From contig JAVHZZ010000003.1 in assembly GCA_036250195.1 (NCBI GenBank), positions 19,182,504-19,246,503 of the forward strand: a stretch of DNA of 64,000 bases, given 5' to 3'. This document shows positions 1 to 10,659 of this stretch, one piece after another. The notes below the pieces were generated by a model. It worked only from the letters and a program-made list of their open reading frames with translations, had not been told where the DNA came from and searched no databases. The position numbers and the translations under genes were made by a program. Source of the DNA: Mixophyes australis. Lineage: Eukaryota > Chordata > Amphibia > Anura > Limnodynastidae. Every line of letters starts with the position of its first letter. Positions within the stretch are counted from its first letter, which is position 1.

Positions 1-20
1 GTAGTAGTAGTAGTAGTAGT
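1..20. repeat. (GTA)n microsatellite, cut by window edge
   Basis: The window opens in a pure GTA run; its left extent is not visible. Confidence 0.9.
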
Positions 21-136
21 TTCAACAGAAGGAAGAGAAAAGAAAGAGTTTAGATAAAAGCACAGTGTGGCTGGCGCTATGAAGAAATAGGAAACAGACA
101 AAGAGAAGGAGTGAAGAGAGGGGTAAGGGTTAGGAA

Positions 137-763
137 TAGAGATGCTCAGGCTCGGTTTTCTTAAAACCAAGCCCACCCGAACTTAGGGGATCCGAGTACA
201 CTCGCAAGCCAGCTCGTTACTTTTGCGCGTCCTCGAAATTGAATCGAGGCAAAACGTCATTGTTGCGTTGTCGGATCTCACAGGTTTTGGATTCCATAAG
301 TACCTCCCTCCCCAGGAGATTCAGTGCCATTGCTCACACAGAAACAGGGATAGCAGTGTTCTTGTCACTTTCCAGTCTCCAGTGACATTGCTCAGTGCCA
401 TTGCTCACACAGAAACAGGGGTAGCAGTGTTCTTGTCACTCTCCAGTCTCCAGTCACATTGCTCAGTGCCATTGCTCACACAGAAACATGGGTAGCAGTG
501 TTCTTGTCACTTGACAAAACTTGATTGGAAATTATTGTAAATTAATGTTATTGAGGTTAATAATAATGTAGTGATAAAAAAGAGCCAAATTATGTGAGTT
601 TAGCAAAAAAAAATAAAAAAAAATGGATTTTAGGAAAAAAGATCAGGATCCAAAACCAAAACACAGGAGGGCAGTTTTGCCATAACCAAAACCAAAGCAC
701 GAAGTTAATCCAGATCCAAAAATCAACCCAAAACCAAAACACGGGGGTCAGTGAACATCTCTA
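137..763. mobile_element. Non-autonomous hAT element related to the 56.4-kb hAT transposon
   Basis: The element starts TAGAGATGCTC and ends ACATCTCTA, giving a short terminal inverted repeat. It is flanked by gttaggaa (129-136) and tttaggaa (764-771), an 8-bp target duplication with one mismatch, as expected for hAT elements. The first 150 bases (CGGTTYTC..., CACCCGAACTT, AAAACGTCATTGTTG, GTCGGATCTC) and the CCAAAAC-rich last 150 bases closely resemble the ends of the autonomous element at 56378-62837. It has no transposase. Internal short frames are not credible genes. Confidence 0.88.
322..513. repeat. 71-bp tandem repeat, about 2.7 copies
   Basis: Copies begin CAGTGCCATTGCTCACACAG at 322, 393 and 464, a constant 71-bp step with few substitutions. 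The array lies inside the non-autonomous hAT element and produces the open frame at 223-495, which is a repeat translation rather than a gene. Confidence 0.92.
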
Positions 764-771
764 TTTAGGAA

Positions 772-1500
772 CCAGGAGGAACAAAAAGCTTAAATAATTA
801 TGTTAACGAGGGGGTTTGGATATGGAAGTCGGAAGCCCAGGGTACCCATATTTTGTTAAAAGATTTAGAGCTATTGTTAAGAATGCCGGTCATATATTCC
901 ATTTTATATATGTACCAAATTCTACCAATAATCGTTTGTAGCATCGGAGGATGGGTTTGTTTCCAATCAGCAGCTATGTGACATAAGGCAGCTGAAGCAA
1001 TGTATCTGATGGACAGTAGCAGATGGGATCCCAAGTGGTAAGAGGACAAACCTGGTGGAGAGAGGGATGTCAGTTTGTAATGTTTGGGACTCAAAGTTTT
1101 GGAGCTATAAAGCATTTTTGATACAAAACAAAAAGACACTTGCTGCTGATGCTTGTCCTTAACGCTACATTACTGTGTGTATCTAGCAAAATGAAAACAT
1201 GAGGTATTGGTTCATATTTTGATCAAAACATTTTAGCCTGCATCCCAGCGTAAAGGGTATCTCATGGTATGCAGGTCCTAAACTGACCTATATTCTTCAA
1301 ACACCACAAAATACAGATAAAATCAGATGCTCTCGTCTCCCAAGTATAGGGGCTTACATCTAGCTAGTGATACATGTGTCCAACTACAATTACATGATCA
1401 ACATTTATCTAGTCGACACCAGGGTTGAAAAGTTAACAATAATGACGGTTTTATTAGGTCGACAATTCAAATATAAACAGTATTATTAGTTCAACAATAA
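772..1500. other. Unassigned sequence
   Basis: I see no recognisable gene, RNA or repeat family here. The minus-strand frame at 798-1139 shows no known domain. Confidence 0.5.
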
Positions 1501-1538
1501 TATCCCTAACCCTAACCATATCCCTAATCCTAAATCCT
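1501..1538. repeat. Short degenerate telomere-like CCCTAA run
   Basis: Four or five imperfect copies of a CCCTAA-like hexamer (TATCCCTAACCCTAACC, then variants). This is too short and too degenerate for a telomeric tract. Confidence 0.45.
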
Positions 1539-1540
1539 AA

Positions 1541-3277
1541 TCAGAACGGGGGTGGGAAGGGCCGTACGAACGTAGGCAACCTACAGTCAGGGCGTGCCAA
1601 GGTCAGGAAGAGGCGTTTCGATCCTTATGTGGCCGACTGAAGTCCAGGGCAGGTGTGTCGACTGATAGGGATGACTGGCATGTCATAGTCTTTGTATTAA
1701 AAACTACACGTACGTGTGCCATCCTGGTTTATGTATAATAATGTAAAGAAAAAAAAATTCTAAAGCACATATTTTTTATTAATGGCTATATATAATGTTG
1801 TTCATTTATTTGCAAAACAATTATATATTTTTGTGCATGCGTTCTGATGGGACTTTGCATTGTACATACACATGTGTGTGTATCCTGCAGTCTGTTGTGT
1901 CTGTCCAAATATGGCAAGTACCATTTGGCAGAGCGTACTTACACCCAGATTCAAATAGAAATGCATCCTGAGATCTGCGTGCACGTGAATACTGGCAAAA
2001 TTATGTTCAAGTTCTGTTCTGTTTCCCCCCCCCCCCCCCCCGCATAAAATATTAAGTATTCAATTAGCGGCGTCATTTATAAACAATTATACCGACTAGT
2101 ACAAGATGCGGTCTGTTAATTGCCTTTCCGCATCCCTAATCTGTAAAACGTGCGGGTGGCTTCTTGAAAGCGATGGCGGTAAGAATTAGTAAAATGAGGT
2201 CATGGCCCCTTCAGTAACAAAACTACTTGTTTCATCCAACCTCAAACCCCTCCGCCTGCAGTAATGTATCTCCAGATGTTTCCCCCCCCCCCCCCCCCCA
2301 GTCTCCTGTCTGAAGTTATTTAAGGAATAATATTTACATAGGCCAGCCAGACAGTGAAGTGGGCGATAGGGGGGCACGGATGGGGCATAAACATCCCTTG
2401 CAATCTAGCAGACCATAATTTCCAAACCTATTTCCTCCCAGGTGCCCGTTTGCTTGTGTGTCTTATTCAGCTGCGCGTTTCATCTGTCAGGCATTAGCAT
2501 TCCACAGATGTTTAGGACATTTTAAAAAAAACTCCAAGTCTTGGGAAGAGGAGAGAAAGGGACTATTCACTCTGAGCACTTTTTCCTCCCCACAGACCTT
2601 CTGCTGAATGAGAAGCCAAATTTGTAGAGAGAGCAACTGCAGCTTTACAGTAGTAGCTCTTTGGCCGCGGACAGGACGGTGACCGACCAAGGATGGCAGC
2701 AACTTTTTAGGAAATAACAGCACAGTCCCCGTTTTACCTCCAACCTCTGTTCTCTGGGTCCTTGATATACAAAACGCTGATCTCTTTTGAGCGATGAACT
2801 GTGATTCGTAACCAGAGAGATTCCTGCAAGCTGCACAGAATTGGGGGTGAGTGAACATTTTAAGTTGCAAGTAACTCAGGAGCATCTGAAGGTTCGTACA
2901 GACGGCTTCAGAAAAACAATGCCTGTTAGACGGAACGTTGGAGTTGGTCCTGGCTTCCAAAGGGGCGATCAAATTGTACTCTCGAAGCCTCCCTGCAGCA
3001 TAGTGTTACTATGTACTTAATAAGCGTTCCCATAAACAGCGGTTATAATCTGCCGAGCGTTATAATGTGACCAACACTTACGAACGCGGCAGCCTCGAAA
3101 TTGACGTAGAGCGTAGCGAACGCTTGTCAGAAAGTTTGTCTAGTCTCGTGCATTATTTTCCGACCATCTAATTTAAGAATGCTCGTTACACACTTTAAAA
3201 TAATACTTGTGTGTACGAGGACTGACAGTTGCTAAACAAATTCTTGTTTTATTTTTATTATTCGTTTTATTCTTGTA

Positions 3278-3278
<1 letters not shown>
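1541..3278. other. Unassigned sequence with two poly(C) tracts
   Basis: Contains C runs at about 2026-2041 and 2281-2299. The open frames on either strand show no recognisable domain and no splice-bounded exon that I can defend. Confidence 0.5.

Positions 3279-3313
<35 letters not shown>
3279..3313. repeat. (ATT)n microsatellite
   Basis: Uninterrupted ATT repeats, about 11-12 units. Confidence 0.95.
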
Positions 3314-3877
3314 GTGACATAAAGTTGTTTTTTTTAGCACTTTTATGTTTGTTTTGGATCCCTGAAGTATATCAGCCGTTGTCAGAAGTAAACGAAGCCT
3401 TTGATGTGTTTACTGCTGAAAGCAACTGTTGTTTATAAATGTTTTGAGTACTAACCTAGCCGTGAAACCGTCTCTGAGAGCGATCTTGGAAACATTTACT
3501 GGAAGGAAATGCAGATCTCAGTCTGTTTGTTTCAAATTAAAGGATCTTTTACACGAGTGTATTCCTGGCTCAAGCCTTGTGTCACAGGGGGCAAACACAC
3601 CACAGATATTGTTCAAAGTGACACCAACACCTGCTGCTGCCTAGTTTCCTATAATATTACAATACTTTCTCCTGAAAATATTCTCTGATTATAATAACTA
3701 TATTATACCTTTATCAGTGGCGCAGTAAAGATTCGCCGATCTGAAAAGGAAAATGTGGGCAGAAATCAGAGTTGTTTGGTCAGAAAGTGGGGGTGCAATT
3801 GGGGCAGGGGTATGTGTGAATTAGAGGTGGGGCTTTATTTGTGGCCAGATTTTGCTGGATAAATGTTGACAGATAAA

Positions 3878-3892
<15 letters not shown>

Positions 3893-3934
<42 letters not shown>
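3893..3934. repeat. (AT)n microsatellite
   Basis: Pure AT dinucleotide run of about 42 bases. Confidence 0.95.
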
Positions 3935-3938
<4 letters not shown>

Positions 3939-4320
3939 TACTGTAAAGTTATTTAAATACATAATAGCATATATGTGTAAGGAACGGTTCATGTACTTAT
4001 GTACTTAGAGTGTAAGCTCTGTCGACTATTTCACTTTAAAATTTAGCAGCTACCTAACTGATGTCTGCAGCCGACCGTTAAAGCTGCATCTTGCAGTTAT
4101 TCTTCAGTTATTGCTTTACTAGGTATCAGAAGATTATTAAGCTGCTGAAACATCTTTCCTGTTTCCTACTGTATATCTGATTTATTTGTGTTGTAAAACC
4201 AATGTAATACCTGTATTGCATCGTGCTGAAGAACATGTCACATGTATAATAGTTAATAATAATAGTGAATAATCAGCAGAGAAGTGACAGATGTTTCCAG
4301 GTTAATGATGACATTATGGC
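3935..4320. other. Unassigned sequence
   Basis: No feature recognised. Confidence 0.5.
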
Positions 4321-4321
4321 A

Positions 4322-4926
4322 GTATGGACGGGGGCTATAGATATACCATATGGACGGGGGCTATAGATATACCATATGGACGGGGACTACAGATATACCA
4401 TATGGACGGGGGCTACAGATATATCATATGGACGGGGGCTATAGATATATCATATGGACGGGGGCTATAGATATATCATATGGACGGGGGCTATAGATAT
4501 ATCATATGGACGGGGGCTATAGATGTACCATATGGACGGGGGCTGTAGATATATCATATGGGCGGGGGCTATAGATATACCATATGGACGGGGGCTATAG
4601 ATATACCATATGGACGGGGACTACAGATATACCATATGAACGGACGCTATAGATACACCATATGGACCATAATATAGATATACCATATGGACGGGGGCTA
4701 TGGATATACCATATGGACGAGGGCTATAGATATATCATATGGACGGGGGCTATAGATATATCATATGGACGGAGACTACAGATATATCATATGGACGGGG
4801 GCTATAGATGTACCATATGGACGGGGGCTATAGATATACCATATGGACGGGGGCTACAGATATACCATATGGACAGGGGCTATAGATAGACCATATGGAC
4901 CATAATATAGATATACCATATGGACC
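4322..4926. repeat. 28-bp minisatellite, about 21 copies
   Basis: The unit is TATGGACGGGGGCTATAG followed by ATATACCA, about 28 bp, with scattered substitutions (ATATCA for ATACCA, CTACAG for CTATAG). A variant segment reading ACCATAATATAGATATACC occurs near 4667 and again near 4902, implying a longer duplicated register. Because 28 is not a multiple of three, every frame cycles through the same residues. The 75-aa frame at 4662-4889 is therefore an artefact. Confidence 0.95.
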
Positions 4927-5228
4927 CGGCTTCCCTGATGTAGATAGGACAGTCGCCATCATGTCCTGATTACTGGAGGTGATGATACTGGACTTCTTTG
5001 CATATTAAACACTTTTTTTCAGTAAATATTAACTTCTAAAGGACAGACGGTAATAAATGCATCTAACATGCTGAAAAATAGGAAATTTATTGTGGAGCTG
5101 ATCAACGCTAGAAATTAGGGACAATTTCGTGAGCAAATCTTTAAAAACTGGGACTAAAATTTGGGACAGTTGACAGCCATGAATATGTATTAGAGTTTTC
5201 TGCAGCAACACAGAACAGTGCAGGACAG
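4927..5228. other. Unassigned sequence
   Basis: No feature recognised. Confidence 0.5.
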
Positions 5229-5236
5229 CATATGGT

Positions 5237-5407
5237 CAGGGGCAGGCTGGGTTGGGGGGGTAGGGGGGCATATGCCCCCCCCCCCCAGGCTGGTCCCGTA
5301 GTGGGCTACTTTGGGCTGGGTCACTGGGCCACCTGAATTTTTTTTTCCATTTAAAATAGGCTGCTGAGTCTTGTTCCCCGGGGCTAAAGTTTGCCATCCA
5401 GCCCCTG
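5237..5407. mobile_element. Short hAT-type MITE, CAGGGGCAGGCTGG family, copy 1
   Basis: The ends CAGGGGCAGGCTGG and CCATCCAGCCCCTG form an imperfect terminal inverted repeat. Flanks catatggt (5229-5236) and tatatggt (5408-5415) make an 8-bp target duplication with one mismatch. The same 170-bp body recurs at 55137-55302 and, inverted and diverged, at 48560-48720. Non-coding. Confidence 0.85.
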
Positions 5408-5656
5408 TATATGGTATTAAAATACTCATTTACACCCATTAAGTGGGCGGGTTTGTGCTTATGATGACTCGAATTGGTCATCAGGCCGCTGCTCAGTTAA
5501 AATTCGCAGAGGAGAGGAGGGCGGGGGTTGATGACATGAGCTGCGTCATGTTACCGGACAGTATATGATACCACAGCGCAGTAGTAAAACAACTTCCACT
5601 ATAATAAATAAAGCACACCTCCCAACATTTGTGTAGGCGGCACCGGGACTGGGGCG

Positions 5657-5744
5657 TGGCCACATGAAGATGGGGGAGTGGTCACATCAAGATGGGGGAG
5701 TGGTCACATCAACATGGGGGAGTGGTCACACCAAGATGGGGTGC
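5657..5744. repeat. 22-bp minisatellite, four copies
   Basis: Four units of TGGTCACATCAAGATGGGGG plus AG, with a few substitutions. Confidence 0.9.
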
Positions 5745-7209
5745 TCCTAGCGTTTGGAAGCGCTAATCTGTCCCGTTCTCGCCGCTCCTCCCCTCCAAAC
5801 ACCTTCATTGCCATGCGCTCAGCTCCAGAATACTTCATACTACCAACTGTCCTGATTTAGGCAGGATAGAGGTGGAAAAATTCTGGAAAAACCATAATGT
5901 TTGTTTTTCTTCTACCCGGGTAAAGGTAATACACTGAGATGGAGCCAGGAGACTGTATATTATATAATATAAGGTTCTGCGCATTATGGCAGTATATGCT
6001 CACACACTGCCCCCTGTACATACTCACCTTCGCTTCGACCAATCACATGCTGTTACCAGGCAGAACTTGAAACTCATAAACAATGGTTTAATTTATGGCT
6101 TCTCAGCTGTTGTGGATTTACAAGTTCCAACACACCCACATGCTGGTACTTGTAGTTCAGCTGCAGAACGCCAAGCTGCCTGTGCCGGACCAGTCTGACA
6201 GCTCCTAATCTTATTTTTGATGAAATGAAAGTATACAGATAAATGCCATTTTTCCAGTAGAATTCCAGCTGTCCCATATGTTTAACTAATGATCTATAGA
6301 GACATAAGGCGAATGCTGGTAGAAAGCAGCTGTTTTCCCTTCATAAACTCCCACTACCAGAGATTATTTTTTTTTTTTGCAAACCCCCTCCCCACTGACA
6401 AACAGATACTTTTTCCCTTTTCTGAAGCAGAGTATAAAAAAAAAACCAGTCAGGAATTTTCATTATATCGGTTAGATGTCAGTTTAATATTAGTCGCCAG
6501 TCAATAAATCCAGCTAGTGAGTGTCTTAGCACATGCTAAAATATTCACTTTATTTGGGATTCTGTCAAATTATATAACGTCAATGCTATTTTCCACTATT
6601 ATGAGTTCTGTCCTTAAGCCGAAAAGCCTGATGACAAAACCACCTCTATGATTCAAGTACTGTATGCAAATTAAACCCTTTAAATGGTCTCTAATGCTGT
6701 ATATGTAATTTCCCTTTATATTTATCTAATGTAAATAAGGGATAATTGTACAGAATAGCCTTGTTGTTAGTTTCTATCATGGTGCTGGGAAGTCTGCTTG
6801 TAGAGATTTTAGTACAGGTCCATTGTTTGCTCTCTCTTACAGAGGATCCCTTCCCAGATCTCTGCTGTCAGTCTGATTGATGTGTGATCATCTTCTCACC
6901 ATTATAGCTCCAGTTAAGAGGTATAGACAGGGAGCTCTTTGTTCTGGTTCCATCTTCTTGGGGTGGGCTGAGGTCAGGAATACAGTGATGGAAATAGAGA
7001 CATAAATGGAATTCTGACGAAAGCCGAGAAAGTAATATGAGCAGATTTATTTAAACTATGTCCAGCAATTTCCTAAAATATACTTTATAAAAAGAGAATA
7101 TATTCCACTAATGTGATATGGAAGTCTCTCTATCAATCAATAATATATCAATACATGCTCAATATATCCATAAGGCCATGGAGTACAGCTCAGCGGCACA
7201 ATAATTTGA
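5745..7209. other. Unassigned sequence
   Basis: Contains a T run near 6366-6379. No domain-bearing frame or known repeat was identified. Confidence 0.45.
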
Positions 7210-7520
7210 CATAGGCAAATCAGGGGGGAAGGGGGGGAGGGGTTCCTAGTGCCTGGAAACCCCCTTTTAAGCCTGGAGCACTGTATAATTGAGGTGTCTG
7301 GACCCTGCCCCCGCTTCACATAGCTCTGCTTGAAAAGGGAGAGCTGTGTGCACCTAACAGTAGTGCATGCAGCATTGCCCATGTATATTATGGGGATAGG
7401 AAGAGTTGGAGAGCAGCCAAGCACTGTCTAAAATTATAGCCACGCCCCCATGCATGCTGGTCACGCCCACTGGCGTCGTGGTGTGGAAACCCCCCTCTAC
7501 AAATCCTACGTTTGCCCCTG
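7210..7520 (-). mobile_element. Dispersed element, CAGGGGCAAA family, copy 1
   Basis: On the minus strand it begins CAGGGGCAAACG and runs to ...ATTTGCCTATG. About 300 bp matches, in opposite orientation, the copy at 39239-39515, sharing the GTGTGGAAACC, GACAGTGCTTGGCTGCTC and TTCCAGGC blocks. The ends suggest a short imperfect inverted repeat. I could not find a convincing target duplication, so its class is only a guess (DNA transposon). Confidence 0.65.
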
Positions 7521-7539
7521 TTGGGGGATTGCTCTAGTT

Positions 7540-7652
7540 AGAGCTTGTGGTATTGTTCTTAATGTACAGAACAATTGTTCTTACAGCACTGAGGTCATAA
7601 GTTTGATTCCCGACCATGGCCTTATCTGTGTGGAGTTTGTTATTATTCCCAC
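7540..7652 (+). mobile_element. Degenerate SINE head
   Basis: Contains GAGGTCATAAGTTTGATTCC followed by CGACCATGGCCTTATCTG, matching the B-box and following segment of the tRNA-derived SINE seen intact at 55463-55791. The A-box half is decayed. Confidence 0.6.
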
Positions 7653-7741
7653 AGCAATAGTCTACAATATATCGGAGCGGATAATGTTTTGCCGCATTAA
7701 ATAAATATACCGCTGTTTTCTGCACCTGTAGTTACAACTCC

Positions 7742-8551
7742 CCTTACCCTACAGAATCCTGTTCAAGCTCCTCACTCTTACATACAAGGCCCTCACCAAC
7801 TCCACTGCACCCTACATCTCCTCCCTCCTCTCTATTCACGCTCCATCCCGCCCTCTCCGATCGGCCAATGACCGTGCCTCTCTTCCCCCCTGATCACCTC
7901 CTCCCACGCGCATATCCAAGACTTTGCCCGCGCTGCCCCTCTCCACTGGAACAAGCTCCCCCCCGCCATCAGAACTTCCCCCAATCTGTCCAGCTTCAAA
8001 CGGTGTTTAAAAACCCACCTTTTTCTTAAAACTTTCCAGTCTCCCACTTAACTTCCTACCTGTTCTTCTGACTCTTCCCCTTCATTCCCCTTCCCCTAGC
8101 CTTCACTCCCTTCATTCCCCTCCCCCTATCCATTCCTCCTTCCCTCCCTCCCTCCCCTGTGTCTCTCTGTCAGTCTACCCCACCACTTAGATTGTACGCT
8201 CCTTTGAGCAGGGTCTTCTCTCCTCCTGTCTTCTCCACTTTTAACTCTGCTCGCCAGCTTCCCTGCCTTCCTCCTTGAGGACCCTCTTCTCCCGTCCCCT
8301 CTCGCTCCCTCCTCTTCCCCCTGGGGGTCTCCCTCTCATACGTGCCCCCCCTCCTTGGGGCCATTGTTGGCAGACCATCCCCTCTCCTCTTCCCCCCTCT
8401 AGTTGTGCCCTGAGCTCACTGAGTTACTGTGATTATTGTTTACTGTACTGTGCTGTCTCACCTCGTATTGTAATTTCGTTTTGTCCCTGTACGGCGCCGC
8501 GGACACCTAGTGGCGGCCTATAAATAAAAAATAATAATAATAATAATAATA
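7742..8551 (+). mobile_element. L2/CR1-group LINE 3' end (decayed)
   Basis: Translated in broken frames, it gives the C-terminal part of a LINE reverse transcriptase ORF (RILFKLLTLTYKALTNS..., APYISSLL, WNKLPPAI, FKRCLKTHLF-like). A pyrimidine-rich 3' UTR, a CGGCGCCGCGGACAC-type end and an (ATA)n tail at about 8524-8551 follow. The coding part is interrupted, so this is a 5'-truncated dead copy. Confidence 0.78.
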
Positions 8552-8569
8552 ACAACATTGAACTTCTTT

Positions 8570-9078
8570 TTGACTTAGGAGCCAAACCAGCTAATACATG
8601 CAGATTTATACCGAGACTAACCATGTTGTCATGCAAAGTGAAGGGGGGGATCCTATTTCTGTACATACAGGGAAAATACTTCCTGCTTCTGCATGTAGCA
8701 CGCAAATACTCGGCAGCTCTATTTTTACACCAGGAGGTGACACCTCTCCCAAATCTGACTGCACATTTTGCATATATATGTCCAATCCTTTCTTATATTT
8801 ATCTACAGTGTTAGCGAATGTCAGCTTTTGTGTTAGAGCATTCCACAGTTTCACAGCTCTTACAGTAGAGAACCCTTTCCTTAGCTGGAGATTACTCTAT
8901 TTTCTTCCAGCTGCACAGAGTGTCCTTGTGTCCTCTGTGGGGAACTGTAACTGAACTGGTTGCCACAGAATTTTTGGTATGGGCCATTAATATATTTGTA
9001 CATAATAATCCTCTCTTCTGTAGTGTAAATAAATCGGACGTAACTAGGATCTCCCGCTGGTTTTAGAATGTACAACTC
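8570..9078 (-). mobile_element. CR1-like LINE ORF2 C-terminal fragment
   Basis: On the minus strand, broken frames read ...ERIIMYKYINGPYQKF..., TQGHSVQLEENR and KGFSTVRAVKLWNAL. This is the usual C-terminal signature of CR1/Rex-like reverse transcriptases (…YKYINGxY…RGHxLRLEExR…FFTxRAVxxWN). There are stops and frame changes, so it is a relic. Its orientation is opposite to the adjacent L2-group tail, so the two are independent insertions. Confidence 0.68.
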
Positions 9079-10659
9079 TTCCTAAAAAACATTACACAGC
9101 CTCGCATTGCCCCCTTAATAGCAGCAATGCAACTGTCACCCTTGAAAGTGACGTAAATCTCCGTGTCGGTATGTTCCGTTCTCGCAATTCTTGTATGTCA
9201 GGTTTTCAAAAAGTCTGTATTTCCTGTATGTCGGGAATTACAGCAGTCGTGATTAACATGTCGGTCTAACTCTTGTTGGAAATTACTTCTTCTCAGACTC
9301 GTACTGCACCCCTGTCAGCCACAGCAGCACATTAAATATGTTTCGTTATTATTATTAGTAAAGAAAATATTTGAAGAACAGGCAAAGTCAGGATTTGACA
9401 TTAATACACAGCAAAAGCTGTATAATACCGAGTTGAAATATATATATGACATAACGGGAGTGCTTATATCTCCATCATGTTCTCTGCAGCAGTTTGTCTG
9501 GTTAGGGGGGAGGTTTTTCTCTAACTAAACAGGCAGAGTTGGACTGACAGCTTTGTAGACTTGTTTGAGAGACTGCATAGATTGGTTGATTCATACAAAG
9601 CGGTGGGAACCGTGATGTGACAGAAACGCAAATGTCTGCAGACATGTTTTTTTTTTTACCTCTATTATATTAATGCCATCAGGACAATGTCCTTCAAATG
9701 TAATAGGGTGGGGAGATAATACTTTAATTTTGGTCAAAGCTGCAATGGAATAGCTGGGTCACTCTAAACTATATGTTATTACCATAATAATAACTAATAT
9801 GTGAAAATGTTTCATTTTTAGTGTTTTGTTTTCTTTTAATAACTTTTCCTTCTTATTGTCACCAAATCGCTATTTCAAGTTTTGGAATATGTTTAGTCCT
9901 TGCCTCTTTACTATTAATATACCTAAACATGTTTTAGGATTGGTCTTGTCCTCTTTAGTAACCTGCAGTTCATGTTTTATTTTACTCAATCTGATTCCAT
10001 TCCTGTTGCCGTCCTTATAGCTGTAACAAAGTGAAGTTATTCTTTGCATCTCTAACCGTTGTTACTTGAAGCCTCGTTGGTTTTGATTTTATTCCTTTGT
10101 ACTTTTCCCCTCAGGAATACGTTGGTAAATGTATTTATTTAAATTGTCTTTAAACAACTTCCATTTTTTTGTTCTCTGCCTTTTCTTAAGAAAACTCCAT
10201 CCCAGTCTATGAGCTGAACGAATGATCTCAGCGTTGGGGAATTCGCTTTCATAAAGTGCTTTTGTCAAACCAGCGCACACGTACTCCTTATAGCTAAGGT
10301 AGGAGCAGACTGCGGCCTCATCACTATTTACCAGGTTCTGTATTGTTAGAGATTGTAGAATCCCACATAGCACATTCTATAGGGCTCCTACTCACTGAGC
10401 CAGGACATTGTCCTGCAGCAATCCTAGAACCAGTCTGTATACTGTCCCCTTACGCCAGTCAGTATTGGGGGGAATGTAAATGTCTTAAAATTACAACATT
10501 GTTTAACCAACACATAGCAGGACTGGGAAATGTGATCTGTTCAGCAATGTATGAAATACACCCATTCATGGAAGGGTTAAGAGAACTGCAATAGTGTATT
10601 ACTGGGTCTTTGCTTCTGGGACTTGTTGCGTATTATAATACATTTGGGGTGTGTATTAT
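9079..10659. other. Unassigned sequence
   Basis: No recognised element. The 94-aa minus frame at 10089-10373 (...KKRQRTKKWKLFKDNLNKY...) looks slightly like coding remains of a repeat, but I cannot name a family. Confidence 0.4.

Noticed and set aside
1501..1538. Interstitial telomere
   Set aside because: Only a few imperfect hexamers; insufficient for a telomeric relic.
2487..2972. 161-aa minus-strand frame
   Set aside because: No domain, no splice or promoter support, and the composition gives no protein-family signature. Likely chance.
10089..10373. 94-aa minus-strand frame with a basic KKRQRTKKWK segment
   Set aside because: No family could be recognised and no supporting structure was seen, so it is left as unassigned rather than called a gene.
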